Source: Pleurodeles waltl
Lineage: Eukaryota > Chordata > Amphibia > Caudata > Salamandridae
Length of the DNA stretch: 64,000 nucleotides
Assembly: GCF_031143425.1 (NCBI RefSeq)
Contig: NC_090445.1
Coordinates: 1,580,478,049 to 1,580,542,048 of the forward strand
Direction of reading: 5' to 3'
How positions within the stretch are numbered: the stretch's first letter is position 1; each line of letters opens with the position of its first letter. The notes below the pieces were generated by a model. It saw only the letters and a list, made by a program, of their open reading frames with translations. It was not told where the DNA came from and ran no database searches. A program made the translations under genes and the position numbers. Below are positions 1 through 9,955 of this stretch, piece by piece.

Positions 1-1170
1 CCCTCTGGATCCCAACCCGCCCTCCAACTGCCAACCATCCTCGAGTCAACCCAGAGGCTATAGGAACTTTCTCCTGGGCACCCAGCCGCTCATGGCTAAG
101 TCACAATTCCCCAGGTGTCGGGATCAAGGTGGGGGACGGGAAAGAGAACAGCCAGTAAACAATTAAGGAGGAGACGTTCAGACTCCCAATAGGAGGTTCA
201 TTCAGAGGTCTACAAACACAGGGATATGGTTACCAGGGCAAGCCATTAGACTCGGAGGTGCCCAGCCCCACCAGACAATCCAGTGTTACCAAATAGTAAG
301 CAAATTCAGCACCTCCGGAATGGAGAGACACAGTCTGGGCGTGTTGACTCGACCCACCCTCGACACTTCAGGTTGCACACAATAAGTTACCAGGTCCATG
401 TCTCCGGATTTGAAACACCCCGTCTGGTGCATGTGAACTTCCAGTGGCCCCAGACAGGTTTGACCCCACGTAGAAGGTGCTCAGTGCCATACCCCCGATG
501 ACTGAGGGTTCCCGGATGAAACCAGGTTTATTCAACCAACGCCTAGCATCGTACCCCCCTTCACATGAGGCACTAGTCTGTGCTTGATGACTTCAACCGC
601 ACCAGACCTTCCAGTTCCACTGAGGACGTGGTTTCCGTACCTCTCTGTGTTGAGGTACTCTGCCCAGTACACTATGACCTTAGCAGTACTGGAGTTTCCA
701 GACGAACACACTAGATGCAAGTTCTGTTGTGCAATACTAGGCCACATAAAGCACTCCTCAGGTTGTACCCACACCTCTGCAGGTTCCAACCTATGAACGG
801 ACACAGCACACAATGAGCATGTAGCCGGCGGTTCCCACTCGAGCTCAAGGACTCACTTCACAAACCGTCTCGTCCTCACGATGAAGGGCCATATACCAGT
901 AGCATGACCAGTACGTTGCTACCCTGCACCTGGTGCATCCGGTCTCCAGACTTAGTTCTTGGCCCACACACACACTGCTCCTACCAGATGGAGTCTGGCA
1001 CGATGTATGCGCAAACAGAGGGCACCACTCTCCAGACATTACCAATCACAATGTAGGTACCTCTCAGAAGGTCTTTGATGTCCTTGAGACCTCCACAGAG
1101 AACAGGGACAGCCAACCTGCCCTTGGAAAGCCACTTCATGATGCCACACAGCATCAGGCAAAGATACTCA

Positions 1171-1245
1171 GGCCAGTCTCTCATCAGGACCCACTTCCTT
1201 GACTGGGGCCAGTCTCTCATTGGGATCCACTTACTTGGACACTTG
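1171..1245. repeat. Short imperfect tandem duplication
   Basis: GGCCAGTCTCTCAT is followed by a variable GGRNCCACTT block, and the pair occurs twice in a row about 37 bp apart. This is a local duplication with no evident function. Confidence 0.55.
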
Positions 1246-1278
1246 GACAGTTATCTTCCTGGGCACCCAGATTCCTCT

Positions 1279-1317
1279 GACAGTGCGCCAATGCAGTTCA
1301 GCCGCACTGGTCCCATG
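1279..1317 (+). repeat. 39-bp block shared with 5072-5110
   Basis: GACAGTGCGCCAATGCAGTT, followed by CAG(C/T)(C/T)GCACTGG-like sequence, occurs here and again at 5072 in the same orientation with only a few mismatches. The flanks do not match, so this is a fragment of a dispersed repeat or a conserved core of an unidentified element. Confidence 0.6.
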
Positions 1318-1908
1318 TATTCATCAGTGGTACTTTAAGTTGCAGACTTTGAGTACTCCTGCTAATACTAAGTAAAACCTTTGAAGTGGGGGTGGTTTGA
1401 AGTGTATACCTTTGAGCCACAGATGTCTCCCCTAAATTTCCTCCATGTCTGCCCTGGGGTCCTGGAATGCAGATCTTTATCTTTATGGGTGCCAGGCTCT
1501 GGCTCTGGGAGACCAAGTGTCACAACCTCTCCCCCCCCCATCTTTCTCACTAGGCATCCAAATGGCAAGGATCTGTCATTCTGGTTGCCCGAGTTTTATA
1601 GTGGTCAACTTGGGAATATGCAGATGTGCTCTTTCCCCAGGACATATGGAATGAAGCCTAATTTATGGGGCAACAGAACCAGTTCCAACACCTAAAAATG
1701 CCCACTTCCTAGAAGTAGCACTTCCTGGCCAGGGATGACAAATCTACCATTAACAACAGCTTGGGTTTGTCATCCTGAGTCCAACGATACCAAACAGTAT
1801 AAGGCTGCTCCCCTGCAATCTCTTATTGCACCGGACTTGATAAGCCTCAGTGTCCCATATCGGTTATATGACGGAACACCGAATCTTAAACTACTACTAA
1901 CCTTAACA

Positions 1909-2008
1909 ACGAGGTCGGAACACCGACCTCGTCTTTACTACTAATGATTTTACCACGAATGCCTTAACAACGATATTTCGTTGTAAAGGCATTCCTGATA
2001 AAATCATT
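1909..2008. repeat. Two adjacent hairpins (left side of a C-rich array)
   Basis: Hairpin 1 has 10-bp arms (1909-1918 and 1923-1932) around a 4-base loop. Hairpin 2 is a 66-bp near-perfect palindrome at 1943-2008, centred on CGATATTTCG, whose outer arms match at about 20 of 23 positions. An ACAACG/CGTTGT pair lies beside the centre. The structure resembles a foldback or palindromic transposon end. Its class is unknown. Confidence 0.7.
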
Positions 2009-2029
2009 AGCAATAGGCACCATTCACCC

Positions 2030-2425
2030 TACATCCCTCACCCCCCCCCCAACCCCACCCTAAAACCCCCTGACCCCCCACCCACTCCCCAAAACCAAAA
2101 ACGCCCCACCCCCCCAACGCCACCCTAAAACCTAAAACCCCCTGACCCCCCACCCACTCCCCAAAACCAAAAACGCCCCACCCCCACCCCAAAACCTAAA
2201 ACCCCCTGACCCCCCCACCCACTCCCCAAAACCAAAAACGCCCCACCCCCCCACCCCACCCTAAAACCTAAAACCCCCGACCCCCCACCCCCTCCCCAAA
2301 ACCAAAAACGCCCCACCCCCCCAACCCCACCCCAAAACCTAAAACCCCCGACCCCCCCTCCCCAAAACCAAAAACGCCCCACCCCCCCAACCCCTCCCCA
2401 AAACCTAAAACCCCCCACTTACCTG
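2030..2425. repeat. C-rich minisatellite, 65-72 bp units
   Basis: At least five units carry the landmark CCAAAAACGCCCCACCC, with the ACGCC block at 2101, 2173, 2238, 2308 and 2374. Each unit also has CTAAAACCTAAAACCCC-like and CTGACCCCCCACC blocks. The minus strand is extremely G-rich, with many G4-G7 runs, so quadruplex formation is plausible. Long open frames on the minus strand are by-products of this composition. Confidence 0.85.
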
Positions 2426-2478
2426 AGTCGTCACCTTGTCCTCTGCGTCGTCCTCCTCAGCCGACTCCCTTGTTTGTA

Positions 2479-2586
2479 CCTTAACCATGCATGTTCGTTG
2501 TTCAGGACATGCGTGGTTAAGGCACAAAATAACGAAGTTGTGGTTAAAGAAAGCGTTGTTCCGCTTTCGTTAACCAGGACTTCGTT
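2479..2586. repeat. Two adjacent hairpins (right side of the C-rich array)
   Basis: Hairpin 3 has arms at 2479-2494 and 2507-2522 (15 of 16 bases pair) with GTTGTT in the loop. Hairpin 4 has 25-base arms at 2531-2555 and 2562-2586 (about 22 of 25 pair) with loop TTGTTC. With the pair at 1909-2008 they bracket the minisatellite, which suggests one composite element of about 680 bp. Confidence 0.7.
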
Positions 2587-2589
2587 ATA

Positions 2590-3719
2590 AAAAATTCGGC
2601 ATAAAGGATGTTTACCTCCCATATCACTGTATGGTAGAGAAGCTCCCATTTGCAGTGGGAACACACGTGGGTGTTCGGCACTTCCCAGGCACTTATGCCC
2701 TAGCGCAAGCACCAGCCTACCAAGGCAGGTGACATTTCGGCTCTAGCCATCACCCAGTGCTTGTGTACCTCTGTCTGCCTGAGCTCTCCGGCTCCGTTCC
2801 TATCATGAATACTCATGCGTAAATATGCGCACCATGGTCACTTCGGCCATGTGAGCATTCACATAGGAACCACCCCACCCGGTCATAGACATGGATGCCC
2901 AGGTTTGAGACGCTAACTCTCATCCATACCTGGCCCAGCCCGGATACTCAAACCCACCCATGGGTAACGTTCCAGTTTCTAACTCAAATGGATGGCGTGG
3001 GCACTTTTCCCTCTGCATTAGCAGAGGGAGAGTGCTCTGCGCTCCTGGGCTCTTGAAGAGGAAAACCAACAAAACCTACTTGACAGGAGCAAAAAAATCC
3101 GGGGGAACCACTGCCTATACGCGTCAGGACTAATAATATTTTTCCTCTATAATTTTCCCCCAGTTTTACAAAAAGCGTATTAATTTGGAGTAGTCGTTAT
3201 GTTTCAATCTCCCTTTCACTTTTTGTCTCTTTCAAAAGGTGTCAAGGAGACCAGATCCTCGGGGCTTGCGCATGTTCCCAACATGTCCACTTCTTGGGAG
3301 CTCCAAACTTCACTAGTTATATAGCACAGAGTTAAAGAATGGCCAAGTGGGGGAATGGGTTTTGGGTTGGGAACAGCGGGAAGGAGACCTGCGGAAGCAA
3401 GAGTTAAACAACACAATTGCAAGATTAATCACAATGACTTTCAATAAGTTTTGTTTCAAATAAAACACTTATGCTGAAAACATGAATGGCCTAAGGCTTC
3501 ACTATAACTAGGCCTCAAGAATCTAGGTACCTGGAAATCAAGAAAGTTTTGCGAGGTTTTCACATGAACATTCCAGAATTAGCATATTATATATTTGAAC
3601 TATAAACTCTCTCCAAAATACTGCTTAGAACAATCTCTGCACTGTAGCAAGAATCATAGAGCACATGTTTTTTTCTCTACATGAGTGAACTGTACAAATA
3701 CCATGAATAACACTTCTAC
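2590..3719. other. Unassigned stretch
   Basis: I see no gene or element. The sequence passes from mixed composition to AT-rich. A degenerate lead-in to the following 101-bp repeat may begin near 3700. Confidence 0.5.
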
Positions 3720-4262
3720 ATCACTCTCTGATTAAGAGTTTCAAGACTTAAATGTTCAGGAAATATTATGCACTTTAATCAAAACTGCTCATCTAAGTTT
3801 CAATGTCTAGAAATGATCGCGCACTCCGCCGATCTGTATTTCAAAAATTAAACACCAGGAAAGAATTGCGCACTCTGTTGCCGATTCAAACATCTAGATC
3901 TTTATGCAATTAAATGATCGAGCACAACGCCGATCTATGATTCAAGATTTAAATGCTGGGAAAGAATTGCGCGCACTGGTGCCGATTCAGAATTCACAAT
4001 ACAAATGTCATGAAATGATCGCGCACACTGCCGATCTGAATGCCACGAAGTAAATGCCTGGAAGGAATCGCGCACACTGTTGCTGATTCGGAATTCACAA
4101 TGTAAATGCCATAAAATGATCGCGCGCACTGCCAATTTGAATGCCAAGAAGTAAATGCCTGGAAGGAATCGCGCACACTGTTGCCGATTTGGAATTCACA
4201 ATGTAAATGCCATGAAATGATCGCGCACACTGCCGATCTGAATGCCACAAATTAAATGCCTG
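3720..4262. repeat. 101-bp tandem repeat built from two ~50-bp halves
   Basis: The block AAATGATCG(C/A)GCAC recurs at 3811, 3912, 4013, 4114 and 4215, a period of exactly 101 bp. Inside each unit a related half-unit reads GGAATCGCGCACACTGTTGC, so the unit is a diverged dimer with two GCGCAC cores. The last unit is cut at about 4262. Copies before 3811 are heavily degenerate. The central copies are the most alike, as expected for unequal exchange. Confidence 0.9.
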
Positions 4263-7200
4263 GATTGCAGAGGTCTTCATCACGTGTGTGGAAGTCAAAT
4301 ATGGTTGTAAAATCACTAGTCGTAGTGTAGTTTTACAACTATGCAGTTGTTTTGACATTTCTACTGACTCTACACCTTATTTCAGGTGGTGGAGATATGT
4401 AAGTCCACACTTTTGAGTAATATTGCACTTGTATATAGTGACTAGCCCAAAAGTAGGAAAGATATTTAAAAGAGTAAGAGTAAATATACTTGTGGTAAAA
4501 CAGCACGCATAAATTTACTTTTGTGAAAAGGCCTCTCAATTACTGTTGTAGTCTTCTTCAACATTCTCCCTTGTCTTTAACAGTACCTCACTGAACTTTC
4601 TGTGAATGGTGCGGGCAAGGATACTCAGGTTGGCCTGGAGGAGGCTGTAATATTTAACATACCAATAACATACAATACCTCAGGTATAAGATTTTGTTTT
4701 AGTATGATGCAATTATTGGACAAAAATGATGAATAACACAGAGATTTTTGTGCTTTCTGGACCACAATCTGCATGTCTCATTATGTAGTGGACATTTGAC
4801 CTACTACAATATACCTGGGGAAAATTACTGTGGGTGTGGTGTGTACCACACAACTCTTAATTCTGACATGTTCCATAGCAGGAGTTACTGCACATATCAG
4901 AATTAACCAACTATAATTATGCCTATCTTTCTGGTATAGTCTTTATCTCGAACCATAACATGTGTCATCATTGCTGCATCCTTTTCAAGCGTCACAGTTC
5001 AGGTTCTTGTAATAGTTCAGCTGGATGGTGGCAAGCAGCCCTGACTGTTGTACCCGTGCACTTTGAATGCAGACAGTGCGCCAATGCAGTTCAGCTGCAC
5101 TGGGCCCACGTCCTGTGCATGGGTGCACCCAAACTTAACCATATTTAAGAAGCCTGCTATATGTCACTTCCTGCAAACGTCAGGAAGCTTTTCAAAATGT
5201 GCTGCCTGTTTATAAAGTGTATTTATCCTGAACAGTACATTCATCTTATGCCAAATGTGGGTTTCAGACAGGCACACCTTGACTTTTTCAACAATAAACC
5301 GTGTCTCAGCTTATTCTGGGGATTTAAAGTTCTTTATGAAACACTTGTCCACCAGACATCATCAGAACTCTCCAGGTAGCGTGATGTTTAGGATGAAGTT
5401 TACATGTGTGGCTGATTTATGTATGTGTTAGTTTAGGGCAGCCACGCTAGTCAATAATGCTGTAACCTATTTTAACTCTAGGTTTCTTTGTCGTGTAGGG
5501 TGAGTACTATGGGATGGACACAGGGGAGGGGCTGGTAGGAAGGCTAATAAGAAGAAGAGTAAAAGTACACAGCAAACGACATGAAGAAAGAAAAGGAAAA
5601 GAGAATTAGAGATAAAGAATCAAAGATGGAGAATGCAGACACAAGAAATGCTCATTAGGGTGGCCACTTGAGGGCGGTCACATGAATAGTAAGAGCAGTT
5701 TTTGAATTAATAAAAAAAGAATTATGGGGTGTGAAAAATCAGTCATTTTTTCTCATAAACTTTTGAAAAATTATCTGAATTTGTCACAAAACTAAAGAAA
5801 CTGCTGCTCTCCTAGCAAGATGTGTCCTAACAGCATCGCATGGGAATCATTTTAGCAAGCTTGAAGCTCGACTAAAGAAGTCTCACGAGTTAGAGGCAGG
5901 CAACTGGTTTGAGCAGAAAATGTCTCTCAGTATTACATTTTCTGTGAGAATTAGTCTCTCATTAATATATCACACCACATTTTTATGTGAGTTGCATGGC
6001 ATGCCTACTTAGAAAAGGTCAAATTATTCATGTAATGTAAAAAAAAATTAAATTTCATAAATTTCTAACATAAGTAAAATTATGTCAATGCCTACAAGTA
6101 GGGCTATGTATCTGAGGGAATTCTGTCAATACTTGGAAATCCTATGGCACATCGGGGAGTGCATATTATAGAGGACTGTCACCAAAACATCACCAGGGAG
6201 TGCACAACATCAAATTATGCCCTTTTTGTTTGAGGTTTTATTTTGGTAGCCAATAATTGTCTCCTATTTTTTGTATCCTATTTGCTACATATGCAGCGGT
6301 AGAAGGAATTATTTATTATTAACACATTTTGTATAATTCAGACCAAGTTACAAAATAAAAAGGGACATTGGAGATGGTGAGTAAAGGTGGTTGACAAACA
6401 TATAGGACAGGTAACACTATGCTCAGTTAGGCAGTATTGGGAATTTCTCGCACAGATGCAAGACCAGGAAAATCGAGATATTTCATTTACATCTGGAGCT
6501 CGTGCAACCAACCCTCTCTTACTCAAATAGACACACAGGCATGTTCCTTCTCTCTCTTCCTGTCTCTCTCACACAGTAGGCTTGCACACACAAATCTAGC
6601 ACTGTATTCGAGAGAACAGCTATTGCCTTTATGTATGGTGGAGGCTCACTCAACTACAGGAGGTGCTCTTGATGCTGTAATGGCATAGAGCTGGGGGACA
6701 GTAAATAGAGCAGGACTCTACAAGAAATGGCCTAGCTCACTGAACAGTATGAATCAGACAGACAGTAGCAGGTCTTCCTAGCAGAGGCCGGTAGAGGTGG
6801 GGAGGCCAGGCTTTTTAGAGGCCCACTGAGGGAGTGGGAGGAGCAGCAGAAAAAGGTCGGAGATGTACGGCAGTAGCAGTAGTGGTTTATCACTGAAGTC
6901 ATGCAAGCTTCACAGAGAAGTACAGCATTGCACTGGCAGTGCAAACTCCCACATCATAATTGGGTGTGGTCTCTCAACCACCCATCCATCACACCACTGC
7001 AGCTGGGGAGGGGATCATGGTTAAGCCCCTTGAGGGAAAAAGGTGGCAGACAATTGAATGCCGTCAATGCTAGTATTCGTGATGATTTGCTAATGGGTAC
7101 ATCTCATAGACCAGCAATCAGCCACAGTACTTGAAACAGAAAGGGACTGTATTATAGAAATATGCTGAACCTTTTATTCTCACTAATGGAGCAGTTGCTG

Positions 7201-7498
7201 TTTCAAGGGAGTCCAGCAGTCAGGGGTTAGCAATTTGAGCTTAGAGACTGTAAGGAAAAATCCCATAGTGATGGAAATGGGTTAATATGGAAGGGGGAAT
7301 GGATGATAGCTGTGTTCTGCCATAATACCTTCCCCTGGGGATACCGATCCTCAGTAGTCTGTTCTCTAATTGGGGAGATCAGCTAACACCACTCAAATAC
7401 TACTCTATGACCTAGAGTGAAGTGGACTGAGGTCCAGCGTAGGACAGTATGGTGCAGGCTCACCACCTTCACAGTCCTAAAATACGCTCTTCAGCTTC
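4263..7498. other. Unassigned AT-rich stretch
   Basis: No gene or element is recognised apart from the shared block at 5072-5110. It contains short A/T-rich and CT-rich tracts near 6540-6570. Open frames are short, overlapping and without motifs. Confidence 0.5.
5072..5110 (+). repeat. 39-bp block shared with 1279-1317
   Basis: This is the second copy of the GACAGTGCGCCAATGCAGTT block, in the same orientation as the first and with unrelated flanks. Confidence 0.6.
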
Positions 7499-7702
7499 TC
7501 AACCTCTGATTTTGCAGTTTATTCTTAGGGCTACCCTCTCTGCTGCAAGGTTCTCTTGGCTTGTGAGAAGCTCAGCTCCTAAAGCCCCCTCTCCACGCAG
7601 TCTTCTAGAATCTAAGACTTGCTCTTGGATCTCTTTGTCAGAGGCCTCTCTGAGTTTAGCTTCCTTTACTTGTAAGCCAGGGTAAAGCTGCATTGCTTTC
7701 AC
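7499..7702 (-). CDS. Unrecognised charged open frame, possible exon
   Basis: On the minus strand about 67 codons are open, rich in E, K, R and L and helical in look, for example KEAKLREASDKEIQEQVLD. The frame begins without a good ATG: its first codon is GTG, and an in-frame TAG lies 3 codons upstream. It ends just after AATCAGAG/GTTGAG, which could be a weak splice donor. An upstream CTGTAG could serve as acceptor. The composition differs from the neighbouring frames, which look random. It might be a decayed retroelement Gag piece, a host exon or chance. I do not recognise the family. Confidence 0.2.
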   Translation of the reverse strand: MKAMQLYPGLQVKEAKLREASDKEIQEQVLDSRRLRGEGALGAELLTSQENLAAERVALRINCKIRG

Positions 7703-9867
7703 TACAGTCTAGTTCTGGCTTCTAGCACTTGAGAAGGACAGGAGCAAACAGGGGTCTCCCTTTTGTGAAATACTTATCTGTGCATATGCAAGGTGAGTGT
7801 TCTCATAGCTCATAGCATTAAATTTTAAGGGCAAGAATGCATTGCCAACCAAAGTGCAACAGTGTGTGATTCTTTAAAAACAAATTTTAATCCAGTTGAG
7901 GGAAAGTGCTTTTTTCAATATTTCACAGCTCCTCCTGGGCTTGCAGGCAGAGATTCAACAGTTTTTCACCAGTTAAAGTGATATATGGTTTGTCCCCAGA
8001 TATGCTTGGCTATGTTTCTCTGGATACCCCCACTACAGCAAGGAAATCTGCTAAGAGTGAGTCCTGTGGAGGATGGAGGAAAACTAGTTTGGCAGAGAAA
8101 CAGATAGATTTCCTCCAATACCACAACAAAACAGTCTGCTACAGGGAAAAAAAAAAACGAATGTGGTAATTCAGTATACTTTTGAGAAATATAAAAACCC
8201 ATCACACATTTCAGGGCAAACAAACACTCCGTAATAAAAGGACTGCTACATCTAACAATCAACAGCATTTGGTGGTAGAGAAATACCCTTCTATAAAAGG
8301 GCCAAAGCCCACTCTATATTTTAAAGCATTGCTAACAATAGGGATAAAAGACAGATACCGCTCAAGCCAGACCTAAAAAGGCGCATTCCCTGAAACATCA
8401 TTCCATTGCAATCAAGTCAGCCCATAGCTTCTTTCAAAGTGGCAGTAGGCATCCCCATCTCAATGCTGGGTCTCTTGATACACTTTGGCTTGTGTCCTGC
8501 CTTTATTATTGAATGTCAGACCATGTAGTACCTCAAGTGGACTCCAAGGCATCATTTATCCTATGGGACAGGGGTTGGCACAGAAAATGTCTTGCTGAGA
8601 GACATTTTCTGCTGGAACAAGTTTCTTTCTGGCATTGAGTGTGTGGGTTGGCGGGGTGTGTGTGTGTTTTACATCAATTATGACTGAGTAAAAAAAAGTA
8701 ATGAGAAATACAAGCAACACACACTGAATCCTAAAAGTGAAATTTCACAAAAGTTCATGAAATCTCACAAAACAATACACAATTTTGCAAAGTCCCTGGA
8801 AGCACAGTTTTGACAAGCCATGGTATGATGTCTACCTCTTCTGACATTATGTCTCCTTGCACATTTGTGATATGCTTTATCTCTAGAGGTGAGATCATCG
8901 AGAAGGATAGTACTTGTCAAGTGGTAGAGACATGTTTATGCTGTGTATCAGATGTGGACCCTCTGTACCCCTCGTATCCGATTCCCACATAAACGAAGCT
9001 GCTGCTTACAAATATGAATGTGTCATAACTGAAACAAGCACAGGATGTTATGCATGAGCTCATAAATCACCCATTGAGGAATACTGTTTAAAACCGATAA
9101 TTGTTAATTCAGTAACTTTTGAATGATGTGCTTTAAATTGTTCCACTTGACACCATTTAATAATTTCCTTTTTAATGGGATACCACGTCCTCTAAAACGT
9201 TTTAGCATAGGCACTACACTCACTCAATGGACTATTATCTCTGTGCACAGAATGATTTGTGAAAAATGATGTCCTTAGAAGAGACGGTGGGAGGTGAAGA
9301 CTAAATCAAGTCTCCCTATGTAAGGCAATCACATCACCTGTAGTCGAGCAGCAGGTCTTCTATATCCATATCATCTGTAGTCGGGCAGCAGGTCTTCTGA
9401 GACCATGTCATCCATATCCCTATGATTACCTGACATAGATTGCGTTGGGCCTGGCACACAATTAGGCTGCCTTCCACCTGTATGCTGCTGGACCGTATTA
9501 GGTCTTGCTCACATACAGCTTTTAGCTGTCTGTTGTCAAATAGCTATTGTGGACAGTACCAACACTTACAGTGGTCTTTGAAAGCATTGGGATAGCCCAT
9601 TGCTTTTTCTTATACATCTATTTCCTTCCTCTTATTCTGTTTGGCCCGCTACAGGAGCCCAGCTTCTTCAATATTTTTTTGACTGAGTGACTTTTATCCA
9701 GCTTCCAGTTCTTACATTTGGGGGCCTACTTTTTTGTCTTTTACTTTAAACACTCCATGCGAGTGAATGCGTTTTCTTGCTCCGAGAACCGTTGGACTCT
9801 TTTTACAAGTAGGTCAAAAAGAAGATTTATTTGGAGCAATAGTAGGAACTAAATCGCCTCAAGGCAC
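7703..9867. other. Unassigned stretch
   Basis: No gene is recognised. It contains a small GT-rich microsatellite near 8640-8670 and the short duplication at 9331-9400. Confidence 0.5.
9331..9400. repeat. 36-bp imperfect tandem duplication
   Basis: CTGTAGTCGAGCAGCAGGTC (about 9338) recurs as CTGTAGTCGGGCAGCAGGTC (about 9374), each followed by TTCT. Two copies are clear and a degenerate third may follow. Confidence 0.6.
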
Positions 9868-9955
9868 AACCAAGAAAACAAGCATTTGCAATGCAATGAG
9901 TCTTGCGTTTGCTTGAGTTAGAGCTATTAGCGTTGTAAATTCCTAACTGGACTCT
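9868..9955 (+). repeat. Dispersed repeat copy (partner at 38093-38165, opposite strand)
   Basis: This sequence begins AAACAAGCATTTGCAATGCA and runs through GAGCTATTAGCGTTGTAAA. It matches the reverse complement of 38093-38165 over about 70 bp with few mismatches. It is likely a SINE or miniature transposon. No RNA polymerase III box was confirmed. Confidence 0.6.

Larger units (their letters stand above)
1..1900. other. Unassigned stretch, no gene recognised
   Basis: I see no domain, splice-linked exon set or known element here. Open frames are short, overlap on both strands and have no motif. The stretch holds two small repeats, listed separately, and C/T-rich tracts. It could be intergenic or intronic DNA. 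Confidence 0.5.

Noticed and set aside
2041..2410. Telomeric repeat
   Set aside because: CCTAAAACC resembles a telomere motif, but the units are 65-72 bp and mixed, with no TTAGGG/CCCTAA array.
2007..2418. Glycine/tryptophan-rich minus-strand frames
   Set aside because: They are reading frames of the C-rich minisatellite and not a gene.
1909..2586. Integron-like attC interpretation of the hairpins
   Set aside because: AAC/GTT symmetry is superficial. Nothing else in the window is bacterial and no integrase of that type is present.
3720..4262. CRISPR array
   Set aside because: The repeats are 101-bp units that diverge throughout, without constant repeats and unique spacers, in a vertebrate-like context.
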